Below are positions 18,975 through 29,006 of a stretch of DNA of 64,000 nucleotides, piece by piece. Under the pieces are notes generated by a model. That model saw only the letters and a list, made by a program, of their open reading frames with translations, was not told the DNA's origin and searched no databases. The stretch's first letter is position 1, and each line of letters starts with the position of its first letter. A program made the translations under genes and the position numbers. Source of the stretch: Cuniculiplasma divulgatum (GTDB lineage Archaea; Thermoplasmatota; Thermoplasmata; Thermoplasmatales; Thermoplasmataceae); contig CP133595.1 in NCBI GenBank assembly GCA_031200235.1, positions 1,512,877 through 1,576,876 of the forward strand. Reading direction: 5' to 3'.

Positions 18975-19345
18975 ATAACTTCTACCTCTCAATACATACC
19001 ATGCACATTGCATCACTTTTGATAATGCAATTCATACGCCCTTTCAGGGCACACATGGTGTTCAAATCATTGCACCAAGACATATAAAGACTTCTAAATT
19101 TTGAGCAGGACAAAGGACTTTGTGCAACCCCCTGATTATGCACCTTAAGAAATGCCATTTCCAATCATTTGCTGATTCATGATACGGAACGATCCCTGTG
19201 ATCCCCGGATAATGTCACAACGCAAAATTGTGTCTTATTCCCGGGAATCTCAGTTCATCTGTATGATAAATGGAGCCAGTGGTGAATTGACCACCTGGAG
19301 AGGGAGTGTGTCGCAATAGCATAAATACCATTTTACGATTCACCC
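18975..19345. other. Intergenic stretch, no gene seen
   Basis: About 370 bases between the divergent peroxiredoxin and dph6 genes. On the minus strand a TTTATATGTC stretch near 19080-19089 could be a TATA box giving the peroxiredoxin a leader of about 85 bases. On the plus strand GCATAAATACC near 19319-19329 could serve dph6. No open frame or RNA fold stood out. Confidence 0.4.
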
Positions 19346-20005
19346 GTGTTGAAATCAGTATGGCTTCTTTCCGGAGGAAAGGACTCTTTTCTTGCTGCCG
19401 AGACTGCACGGGATCAGGGACATGAGATAGGCTTAGCCTTAACTGTAATACCAGAGGAATTCTCATTGATGTATCATTACCCGAACGCATCAAAAGCTGA
19501 ACTTGTGGCCGGAATGCGTGGAACTCCATGGATGAGTGTTTCCGAAGACAGGTTAGCTTCCACTCTAACCGATCTCAGGAAGCAAGGTTATGATGAACTG
19601 ATCTCTGGGGCCATTGCCTCGGAGTACCAGAAGACACGTCTGGAAAAATTATGCACTGAAATAGGAATGGTATCATTCACGCCGCTCTGGCACAAAGATC
19701 AGTCAGACATAATCAGGGAGCTTATACTGAGGGGAATAGGCGCAATTATTGTTTCCGTGTCAGCAGAGGGCTTCACTGAAAAAGATATAGGAAGATCCAT
19801 AGATGATGATTTCCTCAGGGATCTGGAGAGCAGGAACAAGCGCTATGGGATTAACATAGCCGGGGAAGGTGGGGAATATGAAAGCTTTGTGCATTCTGCA
19901 TATGGATGCAGCATAAGCATCAGCCGGTCCCACAAGATATGGGAAGGTTCCCATGGATACCTTATCATAGACGACACTGAGCTTGTTCAGTCAAGGGTGG
20001 TCTGA
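19346..20005 (+). CDS. dph6: Diphthine--ammonia ligase Dph6 (PP-loop ATPase)
   Basis: The 219-residue protein starts at GTG (19346) just before the PP-loop SGGKDS (residues 9-14) that binds ATP. Other family marks are SGAIASEYQKTRLE, the PLWHKDQ segment and GEGGEYESFV. It performs the last amidation in making diphthamide on elongation factor 2. A TTG directly after the GTG is an alternative start. The 3' end overlaps the convergent purB-linked regulator by 19 bases. Confidence 0.87.
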   Translation: MLKSVWLLSGGKDSFLAAETARDQGHEIGLALTVIPEEFSLMYHYPNASKAELVAGMRGTPWMSVSEDRLASTLTDLRKQGYDELISGAIASEYQKTRLEKLCTEIGMVSFTPLWHKDQSDIIRELILRGIGAIIVSVSAEGFTEKDIGRSIDDDFLRDLESRNKRYGINIAGEGGEYESFVHSAYGCSISISRSHKIWEGSHGYLIIDDTELVQSRVV

Positions 20006-20574
20006 ATCCTGTCCTGATCAGCAGGCGAGAAACGTTTCAGATCCATTGAGATATAGATGATCTCCCTGAGTATTCTCATTAATCTGGACAGGTCCCTGGT
20101 CTCTGGCTCCATCATTGTGTTGGACTGCGGTATCTTTATTCCCTGGTCGCCCAGTTTCTCGATCATTTCCATTTTTTTTGGAGACATTACCTTCCTGTAA
20201 TCCCTTGCTGGATCCACGTTGCAACGCTCCAGCTCCCTGGCAAATATGGGTCTGTTGAACAGGTAGTTAAGCACGAGGAGTGCGTCACCCCCCGAATCTT
20301 CACTCCCTGTTCTTGTTACTGCCAGGCCAACAAGATCATAGATATCGCGGCTTCCGTTCTGGTTGATTGAATAAATCCTTGAAGGTTTTATCTCCTTCTC
20401 ACGCAGGAAACCGGAATCCACCATTGCCTTGAGATACCCCGTAAGGACCAGGCGATGTAGAGATCTCCCCTTTTCCTCAAGAGATTTCTGGAGCCCTGAT
20501 ATTGACTTTTCCTCGGTGGTGAGGTCGGAGATAATATCGTCCTTCAGCAGCCTTTCAGTATGAAGAGAGTTCAT
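19987..20574 (-). CDS. Winged-helix-like protein coupled to purB
   Basis: A 195-residue soluble protein from the ATG at 20574, which overlaps the purB stop as ATGA; a longer start at 20634 would lie inside purB. The N-terminal 80 residues look like a winged helix: LQKSLEEKGRSLHRLVLTGYL, then VDSGFLREKEIKPSRIYSIN. The rest is alpha-rich with no motif I know. A regulatory role is likely from the fold impression, but the target is unknown. Confidence 0.6.
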   Translation of the reverse strand: MNSLHTERLLKDDIISDLTTEEKSISGLQKSLEEKGRSLHRLVLTGYLKAMVDSGFLREKEIKPSRIYSINQNGSRDIYDLVGLAVTRTGSEDSGGDALLVLNYLFNRPIFARELERCNVDPARDYRKVMSPKKMEMIEKLGDQGIKIPQSNTMMEPETRDLSRLMRILREIIYISMDLKRFSPADQDRIQTTLD

Positions 20575-21935
20575 GTGTTTCCACCATCCTTTCCAGCACT
20601 GATAATGAGGGTTTCCTCGAGTACCCTTTCGCATATCCTGGAGGCACTTCCAGTGAATGTTCTGGGGTCGGCAAGTCCCTTCTCAACACCCCGGGGAAGC
20701 CTTTTAAGGTAGCCCCCATCCTTGAGTGTCTTCAATAGCGACGAATGTGTTGCGTGTGCCCTCATGGCAGCCTCCCTCACCAGTTCATGCGCCTCCTGGC
20801 GTGGAACCCCTGCCCTGGTCATTTCCGAAACCAGCCTTTCGGAAAGGACAAAATCATCATCCATGAGATTCTGCAGCATCCTCTCAGGAAAGACAAGCAG
20901 AGTTTCAAGAATCTCGGCCATCTTAACCATTGCATGGTCCGAAAGGATGCATACGTATGGAATTATGAACCTTTCTGCAGCACTGTTTGTAAGGTCACGT
21001 TCATGCCAGGTGACAGCCCCCTCGTATTCAGGTATTATGAAACTCCGGACAAGACGCGAGATACTGCAAACGTTCTCGGAATTGATTGGGTTGACCTTGC
21101 TGGGCATTGAGCTCGATCCAACCTGCTTTTCCATATCAAAAAATTCAGAAACCTCACCAATCTCTGGTCTCTGCAGGTTCCTGATCTCTGTGGCAACCTT
21201 CTCAAGCGAAGTCACTATGCCATTGATGACAGACAAGAACTCGATGTACCTGTCTCTATTGACAACCTGAGATGATGCGCTTTCCGGAGCAAGCCCAAGC
21301 AACTCCATAACCCGGTCCTGAATTTCAAGTGCTGCGTCTCCAAGGGCTGCGCCTGTTCCAACTGGTCCCATTATCTTACCGGCAAGTATCCTCTTTCTTG
21401 TTTCTTTCACTCTTATAACGTGCCGGTTCATCTCTGAGAGATAAACAGCCATCTTCAGTCCGAATGTGATTGGACTGGCGTGTTGCCCGTGGGTTCTTCC
21501 AAGCATTACTGAATCCTTGTGCTTCCTTACAAGTGAGGACATAGCATTCTGAATCCTTGAAAGATCATCCTGGAGGTAAGCATAGAACTCCTGTATCTGC
21601 AGGGCTGTTGCTGTATCTATTATATCGTTGGAAGTGACTCCAAAATGGACATAGCTTGCACCTTCATGGCATTTCTCGGTGAGTGCCTTCACCATTGCCA
21701 TAATATCATGCTTTATTTCAGCCTCTATTTCCCTGACTCTCTGCACTTTAACAGCGTTGGAATCCACAACATTCACTATGTCAATGTAAGCTTCTCTGGG
21801 AATCAGGTTATGCTCTGATTCTGCCTGGGCCAGGAATTTTTCAACTTTCAGCATATGGCGAAGCTTTGACTCCTCAGAAAATATGGATTTTACGGCATCT
21901 CTGCCATATCTGTATTCTATGGGTGATATCGACAC
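20571..21935 (-). CDS. purB: Adenylosuccinate lyase
   Basis: A 454-residue fumarase/aspartase-superfamily enzyme that splits SAICAR and adenylosuccinate in purine synthesis. Signature SSSMPSKVNPINSEN (catalytic Ser loop) is present, along with HFGVTSNDI and GRTHGQHASPITFG. The length is normal. It is translationally coupled to the downstream regulator-like gene. purC, another step of the same pathway, lies separately at 36-37 kb. Confidence 0.96.
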   Translation of the reverse strand: MSISPIEYRYGRDAVKSIFSEESKLRHMLKVEKFLAQAESEHNLIPREAYIDIVNVVDSNAVKVQRVREIEAEIKHDIMAMVKALTEKCHEGASYVHFGVTSNDIIDTATALQIQEFYAYLQDDLSRIQNAMSSLVRKHKDSVMLGRTHGQHASPITFGLKMAVYLSEMNRHVIRVKETRKRILAGKIMGPVGTGAALGDAALEIQDRVMELLGLAPESASSQVVNRDRYIEFLSVINGIVTSLEKVATEIRNLQRPEIGEVSEFFDMEKQVGSSSMPSKVNPINSENVCSISRLVRSFIIPEYEGAVTWHERDLTNSAAERFIIPYVCILSDHAMVKMAEILETLLVFPERMLQNLMDDDFVLSERLVSEMTRAGVPRQEAHELVREAAMRAHATHSSLLKTLKDGGYLKRLPRGVEKGLADPRTFTGSASRICERVLEETLIISAGKDGGNT

Positions 21936-22072
21936 ATGGGTTTATTGGCATGATGTCCTAAAAACTTTCCAGAGGAGTGATCTGGTGGCTGATAAATCCA
22001 AACGTATTGGCATGAAACTTTTCCGTACAGATTGACTCTGCAGATAATTAATTAAGGCACAAGTACAATCAC

Positions 22073-23050
22073 ATGGTGTTGAAAGTTCCCAGATTTGCCA
22101 GAATAAAGCCTGATGGTCAGGATAATGCAGTTGCTGAGATCATAGGGACGATCCTTCTCATAGCAGTTGTTATAGTTGCATTTACTGGATTTCTTGCATG
22201 GTATATCCCAACCACAACAGCATCCAATGAAAGCAGTTTCCAGATCAGTGAAAGAACCGCGTTTTCTGACCTGGTTTCCCAGATGCACTCTCCGCAGTCA
22301 GGAAACGGATCAACCATAACAGAGACAATTCCAATGGGAATAGGCGGAGCTCCTCCATTTGAGCCTGCAACAGACACTTCCTTGTCCATATATTCATCCG
22401 GGGCATCATACTATTCTCAGCTTTCAGTGAATTTCTCATATACGGTCACGAATTCATCGGCTTCCAGGACTGTATATGTGCAGCAAAATATCACAACAGC
22501 AGGGGAGGTTCAATCCGGAAGCCAGATGCAGTACATAACTGCGATAAATTATATAATAGAAGATGGAGCACTCCTGGAATCCTATGGATCATCACAACCA
22601 GCCTCGTTCCTTGGACCGCTGCCAATTACTGTGACACCATCGACCCTTGGAATGGATATTTTCGGCATATCCGGGCACAACGAAACATTTTCCGGCACCA
22701 GTCCGGCAACTCTCTCCTTCATGATCTCCAATGGGCCGCAGATTTCACTTTCCAACAATAGCCTTTCAGTTTATTCCGGGCAGATTGTCGCAGTGTCAAA
22801 CATAACGCTGCATTCCATGTCTTACAGTATAAACAGTACTTTCTATGAAGCATGGAACCATGCTCTGTACGTGCAGTTCAACAATTCACTTGCCAGTTAT
22901 GCCTTCACCAGCAGTCTCTCTTCATGGAATTTTACCGGAGTGAATATGGCTGCGGGCGTTGCCAGCGGGGCTGTCCATATTTATCTGGTCAAGTCTGTGC
23001 ATCTACAGTCATTGAATATCAGGGAAATTGGGCTTATACAGACAATATGA
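22073..23050 (+). CDS. Archaeal type IV pilin-like secreted protein
   Basis: A 325-residue protein with the archaeal pilin N-terminus: a short basic leader ending near KPDGQ, then DNAVAEIIGTILLIAVVIVA as the hydrophobic core that forms the filament. A prepilin peptidase would cut shortly before that core. The remaining 280 residues are Ser/Thr/Asn-rich beta material with many N-glycosylation sequons, fitting an AglB substrate. It may be assembled by the two-ATPase machine at 43-48 kb, but the genes are 20 kb apart, so this is inference. It is larger than a simple major pilin. Confidence 0.72.
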   Translation: MVLKVPRFARIKPDGQDNAVAEIIGTILLIAVVIVAFTGFLAWYIPTTTASNESSFQISERTAFSDLVSQMHSPQSGNGSTITETIPMGIGGAPPFEPATDTSLSIYSSGASYYSQLSVNFSYTVTNSSASRTVYVQQNITTAGEVQSGSQMQYITAINYIIEDGALLESYGSSQPASFLGPLPITVTPSTLGMDIFGISGHNETFSGTSPATLSFMISNGPQISLSNNSLSVYSGQIVAVSNITLHSMSYSINSTFYEAWNHALYVQFNNSLASYAFTSSLSSWNFTGVNMAAGVASGAVHIYLVKSVHLQSLNIREIGLIQTI

Positions 23051-23136
23051 TTGTTATACCTGATAAATTGTCATCTGTCTAAAATATTACCTGATAAAAA
23101 ACCTTAAAAATAGCAGAAAGCTACCAATTGGATTGA

Positions 23137-24735
23137 ATGTATCAGGAAAAGTATGAACTTACAATAGGAAAGATATTTGCGGCCGCAGTCAGGAACAACC
23201 CTGAACAGATAATTTCCTACAAGGGAGAGGAAAGGGTAACCTACAGGGAATTCATGGAACGGGTTGAGAAGATTGCCCGCGGGCTGGTAAAGCTTGGCCT
23301 GAAGAAGGGTGACAGGGTTGCAGTGCTGGACTGGGACACCATCAGGTATCTGGAAGCATATTACGCAGTTCCAATGGCAGGCGGTGTCCTTCATACGGTC
23401 AACATAAGGTACCCTCCTGAACTGATTTTCTATACCATGCAGCATGCTGAGGACCGGTTTGTCATAATAAGGGATGAGTTCATACCGCTCATAGAAAAGA
23501 GCGTTCAGCTCTTTGACTTTGTAAATAAATGGATAGTTTCATCTGACGGTCCAAAGCCTGCAATGATGCTTCCCGAAGCACTTGTATACCAGGATCTCCT
23601 CAGCGGAGTTGAAGGCGTTGCACTGCCTGAGGTCAGCGAGGACGATGTGGCCACAACATTCTACACATCGGGCACAACCGGTCTGCCAAAGGGTGTTCTT
23701 TTCACGCACAGGCAGATCGTGCTTCATACAATGGCAATGATCTCAGGGCTCTCTGACGAACCCATAAACCTCAAGAGTACAAGCCCAATAATGCCAATTG
23801 TTCCAATGTTTCACGTTCACTCATGGGGCGTTCCATACATGGCAATAATGAAGGGACAGAAGTATGTGCTTGCAGGCAGGTACGACTTTGACAGGATGCC
23901 TGAGATAATGGAGAAGGAAGGTGTCAAGGTGAGCCTCATGGTGCCATCCATCCTATACATGCTCATGTCCAGCAAGAACAGCCAGAAACTGAAGAATCTT
24001 GATCTGAGAGTGGTTGTTGGGGGAGGGGCCCTCTCGTCCGGGCTTGCACAGATGGCAGATTCATTCGGGATCAAGGTGATTTCAGGATATGGCATGTCTG
24101 AAACAGCGCCTGTTCTCACCCTTGCAACTTACAACCAGAAACTCGATTCCATGGACGAAAAAAAGAAGATAGAATACCGCACCAAGACAGGCATACCCAT
24201 ACCGCTTGTGGAAATCAGAGTTGTGGACTCAGATGGGAAAGAAGTAAAGCATGATTCGAAGTCCATAGGCGAGATAATAGTCCGTTCTCCCTGGCTCACG
24301 AGGGAGTATGTTAAGGACGAGGATAATACCAGAAAGCTGTGGAAAGATGACTGGATGCATACAGGTGATCTGGCGGTTGTGGACGATCTTGGATATCTCT
24401 CCATTGTTGACAGGGAAAAGGATGCGGTCAAGTCAGGAGGGGAATTCATTCCCACTATAATACTTGAAGATGTGATCAGCACCTATCCGGGCATAGCTGA
24501 GGCTGCAGTTGTGGCCAAGCCAGACAAGAAATGGGGTGAAAGGCCGGTGGCATTCGTATCGGGGCTGAAAAAAGTGGAACCACAGAAGATTGTAGACCAC
24601 ATGATGAAATATGTGGAATCAGGGAGGATAGCAAAATTCTGGATTCCAGATGAGTTCATTCCGGTTGATTCATTCCAGAAGACAAGCACCGGCAAAATTG
24701 ATAAAAAGCCCCTCAGGGCGCGTTTTTCGCCGTAA
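23137..24735 (+). CDS. Fatty-acid--CoA ligase (AMP-forming)
   Basis: A 532-residue enzyme of the acyl-adenylate family that activates carboxylic acids with ATP and joins them to CoA. The ATP-binding signature YTSGTTGLPKG lies at about 177-187; GYGMSETAP, WMHTGDLA and the C-terminal lysine motif STGKIDKKPLR are all present. The acid is not predictable, but FACL-type medium-chain acids are likely. A TATA-like CCTTAAAAATAG about 30 bases before the ATG supports a leaderless start. The end overlaps the convergent SDR by 23 bases. Confidence 0.9.
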   Translation: MYQEKYELTIGKIFAAAVRNNPEQIISYKGEERVTYREFMERVEKIARGLVKLGLKKGDRVAVLDWDTIRYLEAYYAVPMAGGVLHTVNIRYPPELIFYTMQHAEDRFVIIRDEFIPLIEKSVQLFDFVNKWIVSSDGPKPAMMLPEALVYQDLLSGVEGVALPEVSEDDVATTFYTSGTTGLPKGVLFTHRQIVLHTMAMISGLSDEPINLKSTSPIMPIVPMFHVHSWGVPYMAIMKGQKYVLAGRYDFDRMPEIMEKEGVKVSLMVPSILYMLMSSKNSQKLKNLDLRVVVGGGALSSGLAQMADSFGIKVISGYGMSETAPVLTLATYNQKLDSMDEKKKIEYRTKTGIPIPLVEIRVVDSDGKEVKHDSKSIGEIIVRSPWLTREYVKDEDNTRKLWKDDWMHTGDLAVVDDLGYLSIVDREKDAVKSGGEFIPTIILEDVISTYPGIAEAAVVAKPDKKWGERPVAFVSGLKKVEPQKIVDHMMKYVESGRIAKFWIPDEFIPVDSFQKTSTGKIDKKPLRARFSP

Positions 24736-25501
24736 ACTCCTTCCTGAGGGCCTCAACTACCTCTTCGATGCCCTTCCTGAGGGGCGTCGGGTCCTTTATG
24801 AGGGGATTGGCTGCAACAAGCTCGGACGCCTCCGGAAGCACGTAGTCTTCATGGTGGGTCTTTATTTTTCTTCCGGTCACATCTTCCACAAGCTTCAGGA
24901 GACTGTTCACGGAAGTTCCAATGCCACTTCCAATCTCATGATACCCCTCCTGCACTTCACCGTCTATTATCATTTTGATTGCCCTGACAACATCTCTGAC
25001 ATGGATGAAATCCCTTACATTGTTGCCATCACCGTAGATAACCGCCTCTTCGCCCTTCAGTGCAGCCTTTGCGAACAGAAATACAGCACCTTTCCTGCTG
25101 GTTGGGCCATAGATGTTAAAGAATTTCATTACATGCCTCTTTGTTCCATACATGGTGTGATAAAGCTCTATCCACTCAACTGTCTGCTTCTTTGAAAGAG
25201 AATACGGATTTGTGGCCTCCATGACTGATCCTGATGTGGGGAATATGAATGTTGCCCCATTTTTCCTGCAGTATTCAAGCATCCTGAGTGAGAATACCAT
25301 GTTGTCATCAAAATACTCAAATGGTTTCTCTTTGGACATCCTGATAAGAGTCCTGGCTCCCATGTGCACTATATAATCATATTTCCTGTCAACAAACTGG
25401 TCACCAATATCAATACCGCTGACATCATAACCCTGAGCCTGTAATGTACTGAATACCTGGCTTCCAATGAATCCTCTGTGGCCTGTAACAAGTATCTTCA
25501 T
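24713..25501 (-). CDS. NAD-dependent sugar epimerase/dehydratase (extended SDR)
   Basis: From the ATG at 25501 the 262-residue protein starts MKILVTGHRGFIGSQV, the expected beginning with the NAD-binding GxxGxxG; upstream ATGs would add 31 untypical residues. The catalytic YxxxK is in NPYSLSKKQ, and HVRDVVRAI is typical of UDP-glucose 4-epimerase relatives. It is short for the family (often 300-330). It probably makes a nucleotide sugar for surface glycans, in keeping with the divergent glycosyltransferase and with AglB. Confidence 0.82.
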   Translation of the reverse strand: MKILVTGHRGFIGSQVFSTLQAQGYDVSGIDIGDQFVDRKYDYIVHMGARTLIRMSKEKPFEYFDDNMVFSLRMLEYCRKNGATFIFPTSGSVMEATNPYSLSKKQTVEWIELYHTMYGTKRHVMKFFNIYGPTSRKGAVFLFAKAALKGEEAVIYGDGNNVRDFIHVRDVVRAIKMIIDGEVQEGYHEIGSGIGTSVNSLLKLVEDVTGRKIKTHHEDYVLPEASELVAANPLIKDPTPLRKGIEEVVEALRKEFTAKNAP

Positions 25502-25603
25502 GGTCATAAATATCAATGTTGCTGTTATTTTTTTGTGTGTTTTCTCCCTAAATGATGCAGGACTGTACCTATAAGGTTTAATATTGCCCATCAATCGATT
25601 GTC

Positions 25604-26824
25604 GTGTTATATAGTCTTATCCTCATTGTAATTTCCGCCCTAACGGGCATTTCTGTCATATATTACGTTCTGAACTCGTACAGTTCATTGAAGTATTCTG
25701 GCGTAACACATCCGGAGAATGTGGATCTGAGCAAGGTTACCATCGCAATGCCTGTGTACAACGAGGATGTGGATGTTTTCAGGGAATCAATAGAGTCAGT
25801 GGCAATGCAGGGATGTAAGTTTGTTGTGGTTGGGGACTCAAGTGATGAACCTTACCGTTCAATTGTGGAAAAGGCTGGAGGGAAATTCATCCTTCAGGAA
25901 ATTAGGGTAGGCCAGAAAAAAGCAATTTCCAGGGCATTTGATTTTGTTCATACAGAATTTGTCCTTCTTGTGGACAGCGACACTATTCTTCCACCCAATG
26001 CGGTGGCCAGCATGCAGAGCTATTTCGACAGCACAGTTGGCGGTGTTGGCGCCAACATAGGCATAAAGAAGACCGGATCAGCAGTGGCATATGCATCTGA
26101 ATTCATAGAAAGATCAAGGGAGGTGGTGTTCAGAGCCATGTCTGCACACGGTAATGTGATGAATCTGGATGGTGCGTGTGTGATGTTAAGAACTGAACTT
26201 GTCAGGCCTTTCATTAAATCCGATGAGTTCCTGGAATTCAAGTTATTTGGCAGACCAAGCGTACTTGGAGAAGACTGGCTCATCACCGGATATATAATCA
26301 ATAAAGGATATCGGGCTGTCAAGGATTACAGCACGAGAGTGGAAAGCTATCCGCAGAAAGATGCCAGAAAGTTCCTTAAGCAGAATGTAAGATGGGCAAG
26401 ATCAGGATGGATACGTTTTGGTCGCGAACTCATGGATGGAACCGCCACAAGGGCCGGGAAATTCTACACATTCGAACTCATATACACTTATCTGCTTCCA
26501 GTAATTGTTCTGGGATTTGGGATTTTCAGGTTCTTTGCCTTTTTCCAGGCCAATCCGGGTGCACTCCATTTCATGAATATAGTTGACGACATACTGCTCA
26601 TAAGGCCGTCAGATGTCGGATATCTCATCTACACCAAGCTCACAATAACTTTTGCTAACATTTCAGGTTCAATGATATTTCTGGGTGCAGTAATAACCCG
26701 CATGAAAGGGGAAAAGCTCAAAACAATTGCATTCGGCGCACTGGGGCTCCTGGTGCTGTTTGTAACAAACATTTACGGCATATTTACTTTCTGGAAGAGC
26801 GGAAATCACTGGCTCACCAGATAA
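25604..26824 (+). CDS. Membrane glycosyltransferase, family 2
   Basis: A 406-residue processive-type glycosyltransferase starting at GTG. One N-terminal membrane helix (1-25) is followed by a GT-A domain with IAMPVYNED, the DSD metal-binding motif (about 124-126), GEDW (about 225) and QNVRW (about 259), then about four membrane helices from 290. These are hallmarks of cellulose and hyaluronan synthase-like enzymes. It likely adds sugars to a membrane lipid or extrudes a polysaccharide. The divergent nucleotide-sugar SDR 102 bases away may supply the donor. Confidence 0.85.
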   Translation: MLYSLILIVISALTGISVIYYVLNSYSSLKYSGVTHPENVDLSKVTIAMPVYNEDVDVFRESIESVAMQGCKFVVVGDSSDEPYRSIVEKAGGKFILQEIRVGQKKAISRAFDFVHTEFVLLVDSDTILPPNAVASMQSYFDSTVGGVGANIGIKKTGSAVAYASEFIERSREVVFRAMSAHGNVMNLDGACVMLRTELVRPFIKSDEFLEFKLFGRPSVLGEDWLITGYIINKGYRAVKDYSTRVESYPQKDARKFLKQNVRWARSGWIRFGRELMDGTATRAGKFYTFELIYTYLLPVIVLGFGIFRFFAFFQANPGALHFMNIVDDILLIRPSDVGYLIYTKLTITFANISGSMIFLGAVITRMKGEKLKTIAFGALGLLVLFVTNIYGIFTFWKSGNHWLTR

Positions 26825-26939
26825 CCCTACTACCCGAATGGTTCGGCTGAAAAGAGCAAGTATATCCCCGATATTCTTTATTTCCAATCAGGGGGGCTTT
26901 GCAAATCTTAATAGGATTAATAGTATTTATTTGGCATAA

Positions 26940-28013
26940 ATGATGCCTTCAGGTGGTTATGGTTTGGAAGACAACGATGAGGATTTTACAACATCAGACG
27001 CTGAACTTCAGGAGTACCTTGAAAAACTGAGGGTAAAAATCAAGATATTTGGAGCCGGAGGCGGCGGTTCCAATACCATTAACAGGCTGATGAGGGAAGG
27101 TATTAAAGGTGCCACTCTCATAGCATGCAACACAGATGCGCCACATCTGCTGAAGACCAGGGCAAATCACAAGATACTCATGGGGAAGAACCTGACCAGG
27201 GGCCTGGGTTCCGGTGCAGATCCCCGCATAGGTGAACAGGCGGCAAGGGAATCTGACCAGGACATAATGAAATATGTCACCGGAACGGACATCGCATTTA
27301 TTACTGCAGGCCTGGGTGGAGGAACAGGCACAGGATCTGCCCATTACATAGCAGGGAGGGCGAAGGACAGTGGCGCTCTCACAATATCGGTGGTCACTCT
27401 CCCATTCACGTCAGAGGGGAAAATCAGGATGGAGAACGCAATGTGGGGACTCAGGAAGCTCCTCAAATCTTCGGATACTGTAATAATCATACCCAACGAT
27501 AAGCTGAAGGAACTTGTTCCTGATCTTCCACTTGAAAAGGCATTCAGGGTTGCTGATGAAATAATAGTGAGAGCCATAACAGGAATATCAGATCTTGTGA
27601 CGAAACCCGGCCTCATAAACCTGGATTTCAACGATCTCAAGACGGTCATGAAGGATTCTGGCCTTGCCATGATTGGGATGGGTATGTCAGAAGGCGAACC
27701 AGGGCCCAGGGTTGATGAGGCAGTTCAGAAGGCAATGAATTCGCCATTTCTCCAGTTTGATCTTTCCAGCGCAAGTGGCGTGATCATAAACGTGACCGGA
27801 GGCCGGGACATGCAACTTGAGGAGGCCAGCAATGCTGCAGAATTCATCAGGAAGAAGGTGAGCCGGAGCACCAGAATCATCTGGGGCGCCACCGTTGATC
27901 AGGCTTATGACAACAGAGTGGAAGTCTTAATAGTGGCAACTGGAGTCAGCGCCGCTGAGATCCAGGGCACTGAAAAGAAGGACTCCGGAAGCGACATCGA
28001 CATGGTGTCATGA
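26940..28013 (+). CDS. ftsZ: Cell division protein FtsZ
   Basis: A 357-residue tubulin-like GTPase that forms the division ring. Visible are the nucleotide-binding GAGGGGSNTINRL (about 38-50), the tubulin signature GGGTGTGS (about 126-133) and the catalytic synergy loop NLDFNDLKTVM (about 225-235). The short C-terminal tail is acidic. The ATG follows ATAA directly with an AT-rich TATA-like box about 30 bases upstream, so the mRNA may be leaderless. No other division gene is adjacent. Confidence 0.95.
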   Translation: MMPSGGYGLEDNDEDFTTSDAELQEYLEKLRVKIKIFGAGGGGSNTINRLMREGIKGATLIACNTDAPHLLKTRANHKILMGKNLTRGLGSGADPRIGEQAARESDQDIMKYVTGTDIAFITAGLGGGTGTGSAHYIAGRAKDSGALTISVVTLPFTSEGKIRMENAMWGLRKLLKSSDTVIIIPNDKLKELVPDLPLEKAFRVADEIIVRAITGISDLVTKPGLINLDFNDLKTVMKDSGLAMIGMGMSEGEPGPRVDEAVQKAMNSPFLQFDLSSASGVIINVTGGRDMQLEEASNAAEFIRKKVSRSTRIIWGATVDQAYDNRVEVLIVATGVSAAEIQGTEKKDSGSDIDMVS

Positions 28014-28180
28014 GTCAGCAGAAACGCTGCAAGCTTGTACTGCCCGTGGAAATCCGGATTAGCATCCTTGTTGCAGCATGGGTTAAAGAACATTTTTAAT
28101 ATTGGTGAAAATACGGCATGGTTACTTGCCGGCAGATGGCAGTATGACACTACCGAAGCCGGGATTGCGGTGAAAAATTC

Positions 28181-29005
28181 ATGGAACAATATAATGTGAT
28201 GGATCTGAAAATCATTGCCAGAAACATTAGACGAAAAATCATAGAGATGGTTTACGAGGCAAAGAGCGGGCATCCTGGAGGATCTCTAAGTATTGCTGAT
28301 ATTCTTGCCGTACTCTATTTCAAGGAGATGAACATTGATCCGCTTGAGCCGGATGACCCCGACAGGGACAGGCTCATCATGAGCAAGGGGCACGCATCGC
28401 CCGGCCTCTATGCAACTCTGGCTCTTAGGGGTTACTTTCCTGAATCTCTTCTGGGCGGCTTCAGGAAGCTGAATTCTAAGCTCGAAGGACATGTCCACAG
28501 GGGCGTACCAGGAGTGGAGGCCTCTACAGGCTCCCTTGGGCAGGGACTGGGAATCGGCGTGGGGATCGCACTTGCCGCAAAACTTGATCACAGGGATTAC
28601 CGTACGTATGTCATTCTCGGGGATGGCGAGATAGAGGAGGGCAGCGTGTGGGAATCATTAATGGCTGGATCAAAATACCGTCTCAACAATCTTATTGCCA
28701 TCCTGGATCGGAATGGCGTCCAGCTTGATGGTTATACCAGTGATATAATGCCGCTTGGCGATATCGGCAGGATGGTGGAAAGCTTCGGGTGGGAAGTGCT
28801 GGAGATAGACGGCCATGATTTCAACCAGATCATATCTGCGGTTGAAAAGGCTAAGAAAGCTACAGACAGGCCCGTATTAATTCTTGCGCATACAGTAAAG
28901 GGCAAGGGCGTAAGCTACATGGAAAACAACCCGAAATATCATGGCTCCCCTCCTGCAAACGATGAGGAATACAGGCAGGCGCTGGAAGAGATTGGAGGCG
29001 AGTGA
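28181..29005 (+). CDS. Transketolase, N-terminal (thiamine diphosphate-binding) subunit
   Basis: A 274-residue half-transketolase. Marks are GHPGGSLS, MSKGHASPGLYATLALRG, and the thiamine diphosphate motif starting ILGDGEIEEGSVWE and ending RLNNL. With the next gene it forms a complete transketolase moving two-carbon units in the non-oxidative pentose phosphate pathway. Start codon ATG at 28181; the in-frame ATG at 28199 is an alternative. First gene of a tight three-gene unit. Confidence 0.93.
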   Translation: MEQYNVMDLKIIARNIRRKIIEMVYEAKSGHPGGSLSIADILAVLYFKEMNIDPLEPDDPDRDRLIMSKGHASPGLYATLALRGYFPESLLGGFRKLNSKLEGHVHRGVPGVEASTGSLGQGLGIGVGIALAAKLDHRDYRTYVILGDGEIEEGSVWESLMAGSKYRLNNLIAILDRNGVQLDGYTSDIMPLGDIGRMVESFGWEVLEIDGHDFNQIISAVEKAKKATDRPVLILAHTVKGKGVSYMENNPKYHGSPPANDEEYRQALEEIGGE

Positions 29006-29006
29006 A

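Noticed and set aside
20722-21270. 182-codon plus-strand frame inside purB
   Set aside because: Antisense to purB, serine-rich shadow typical of reversed coding sequence.
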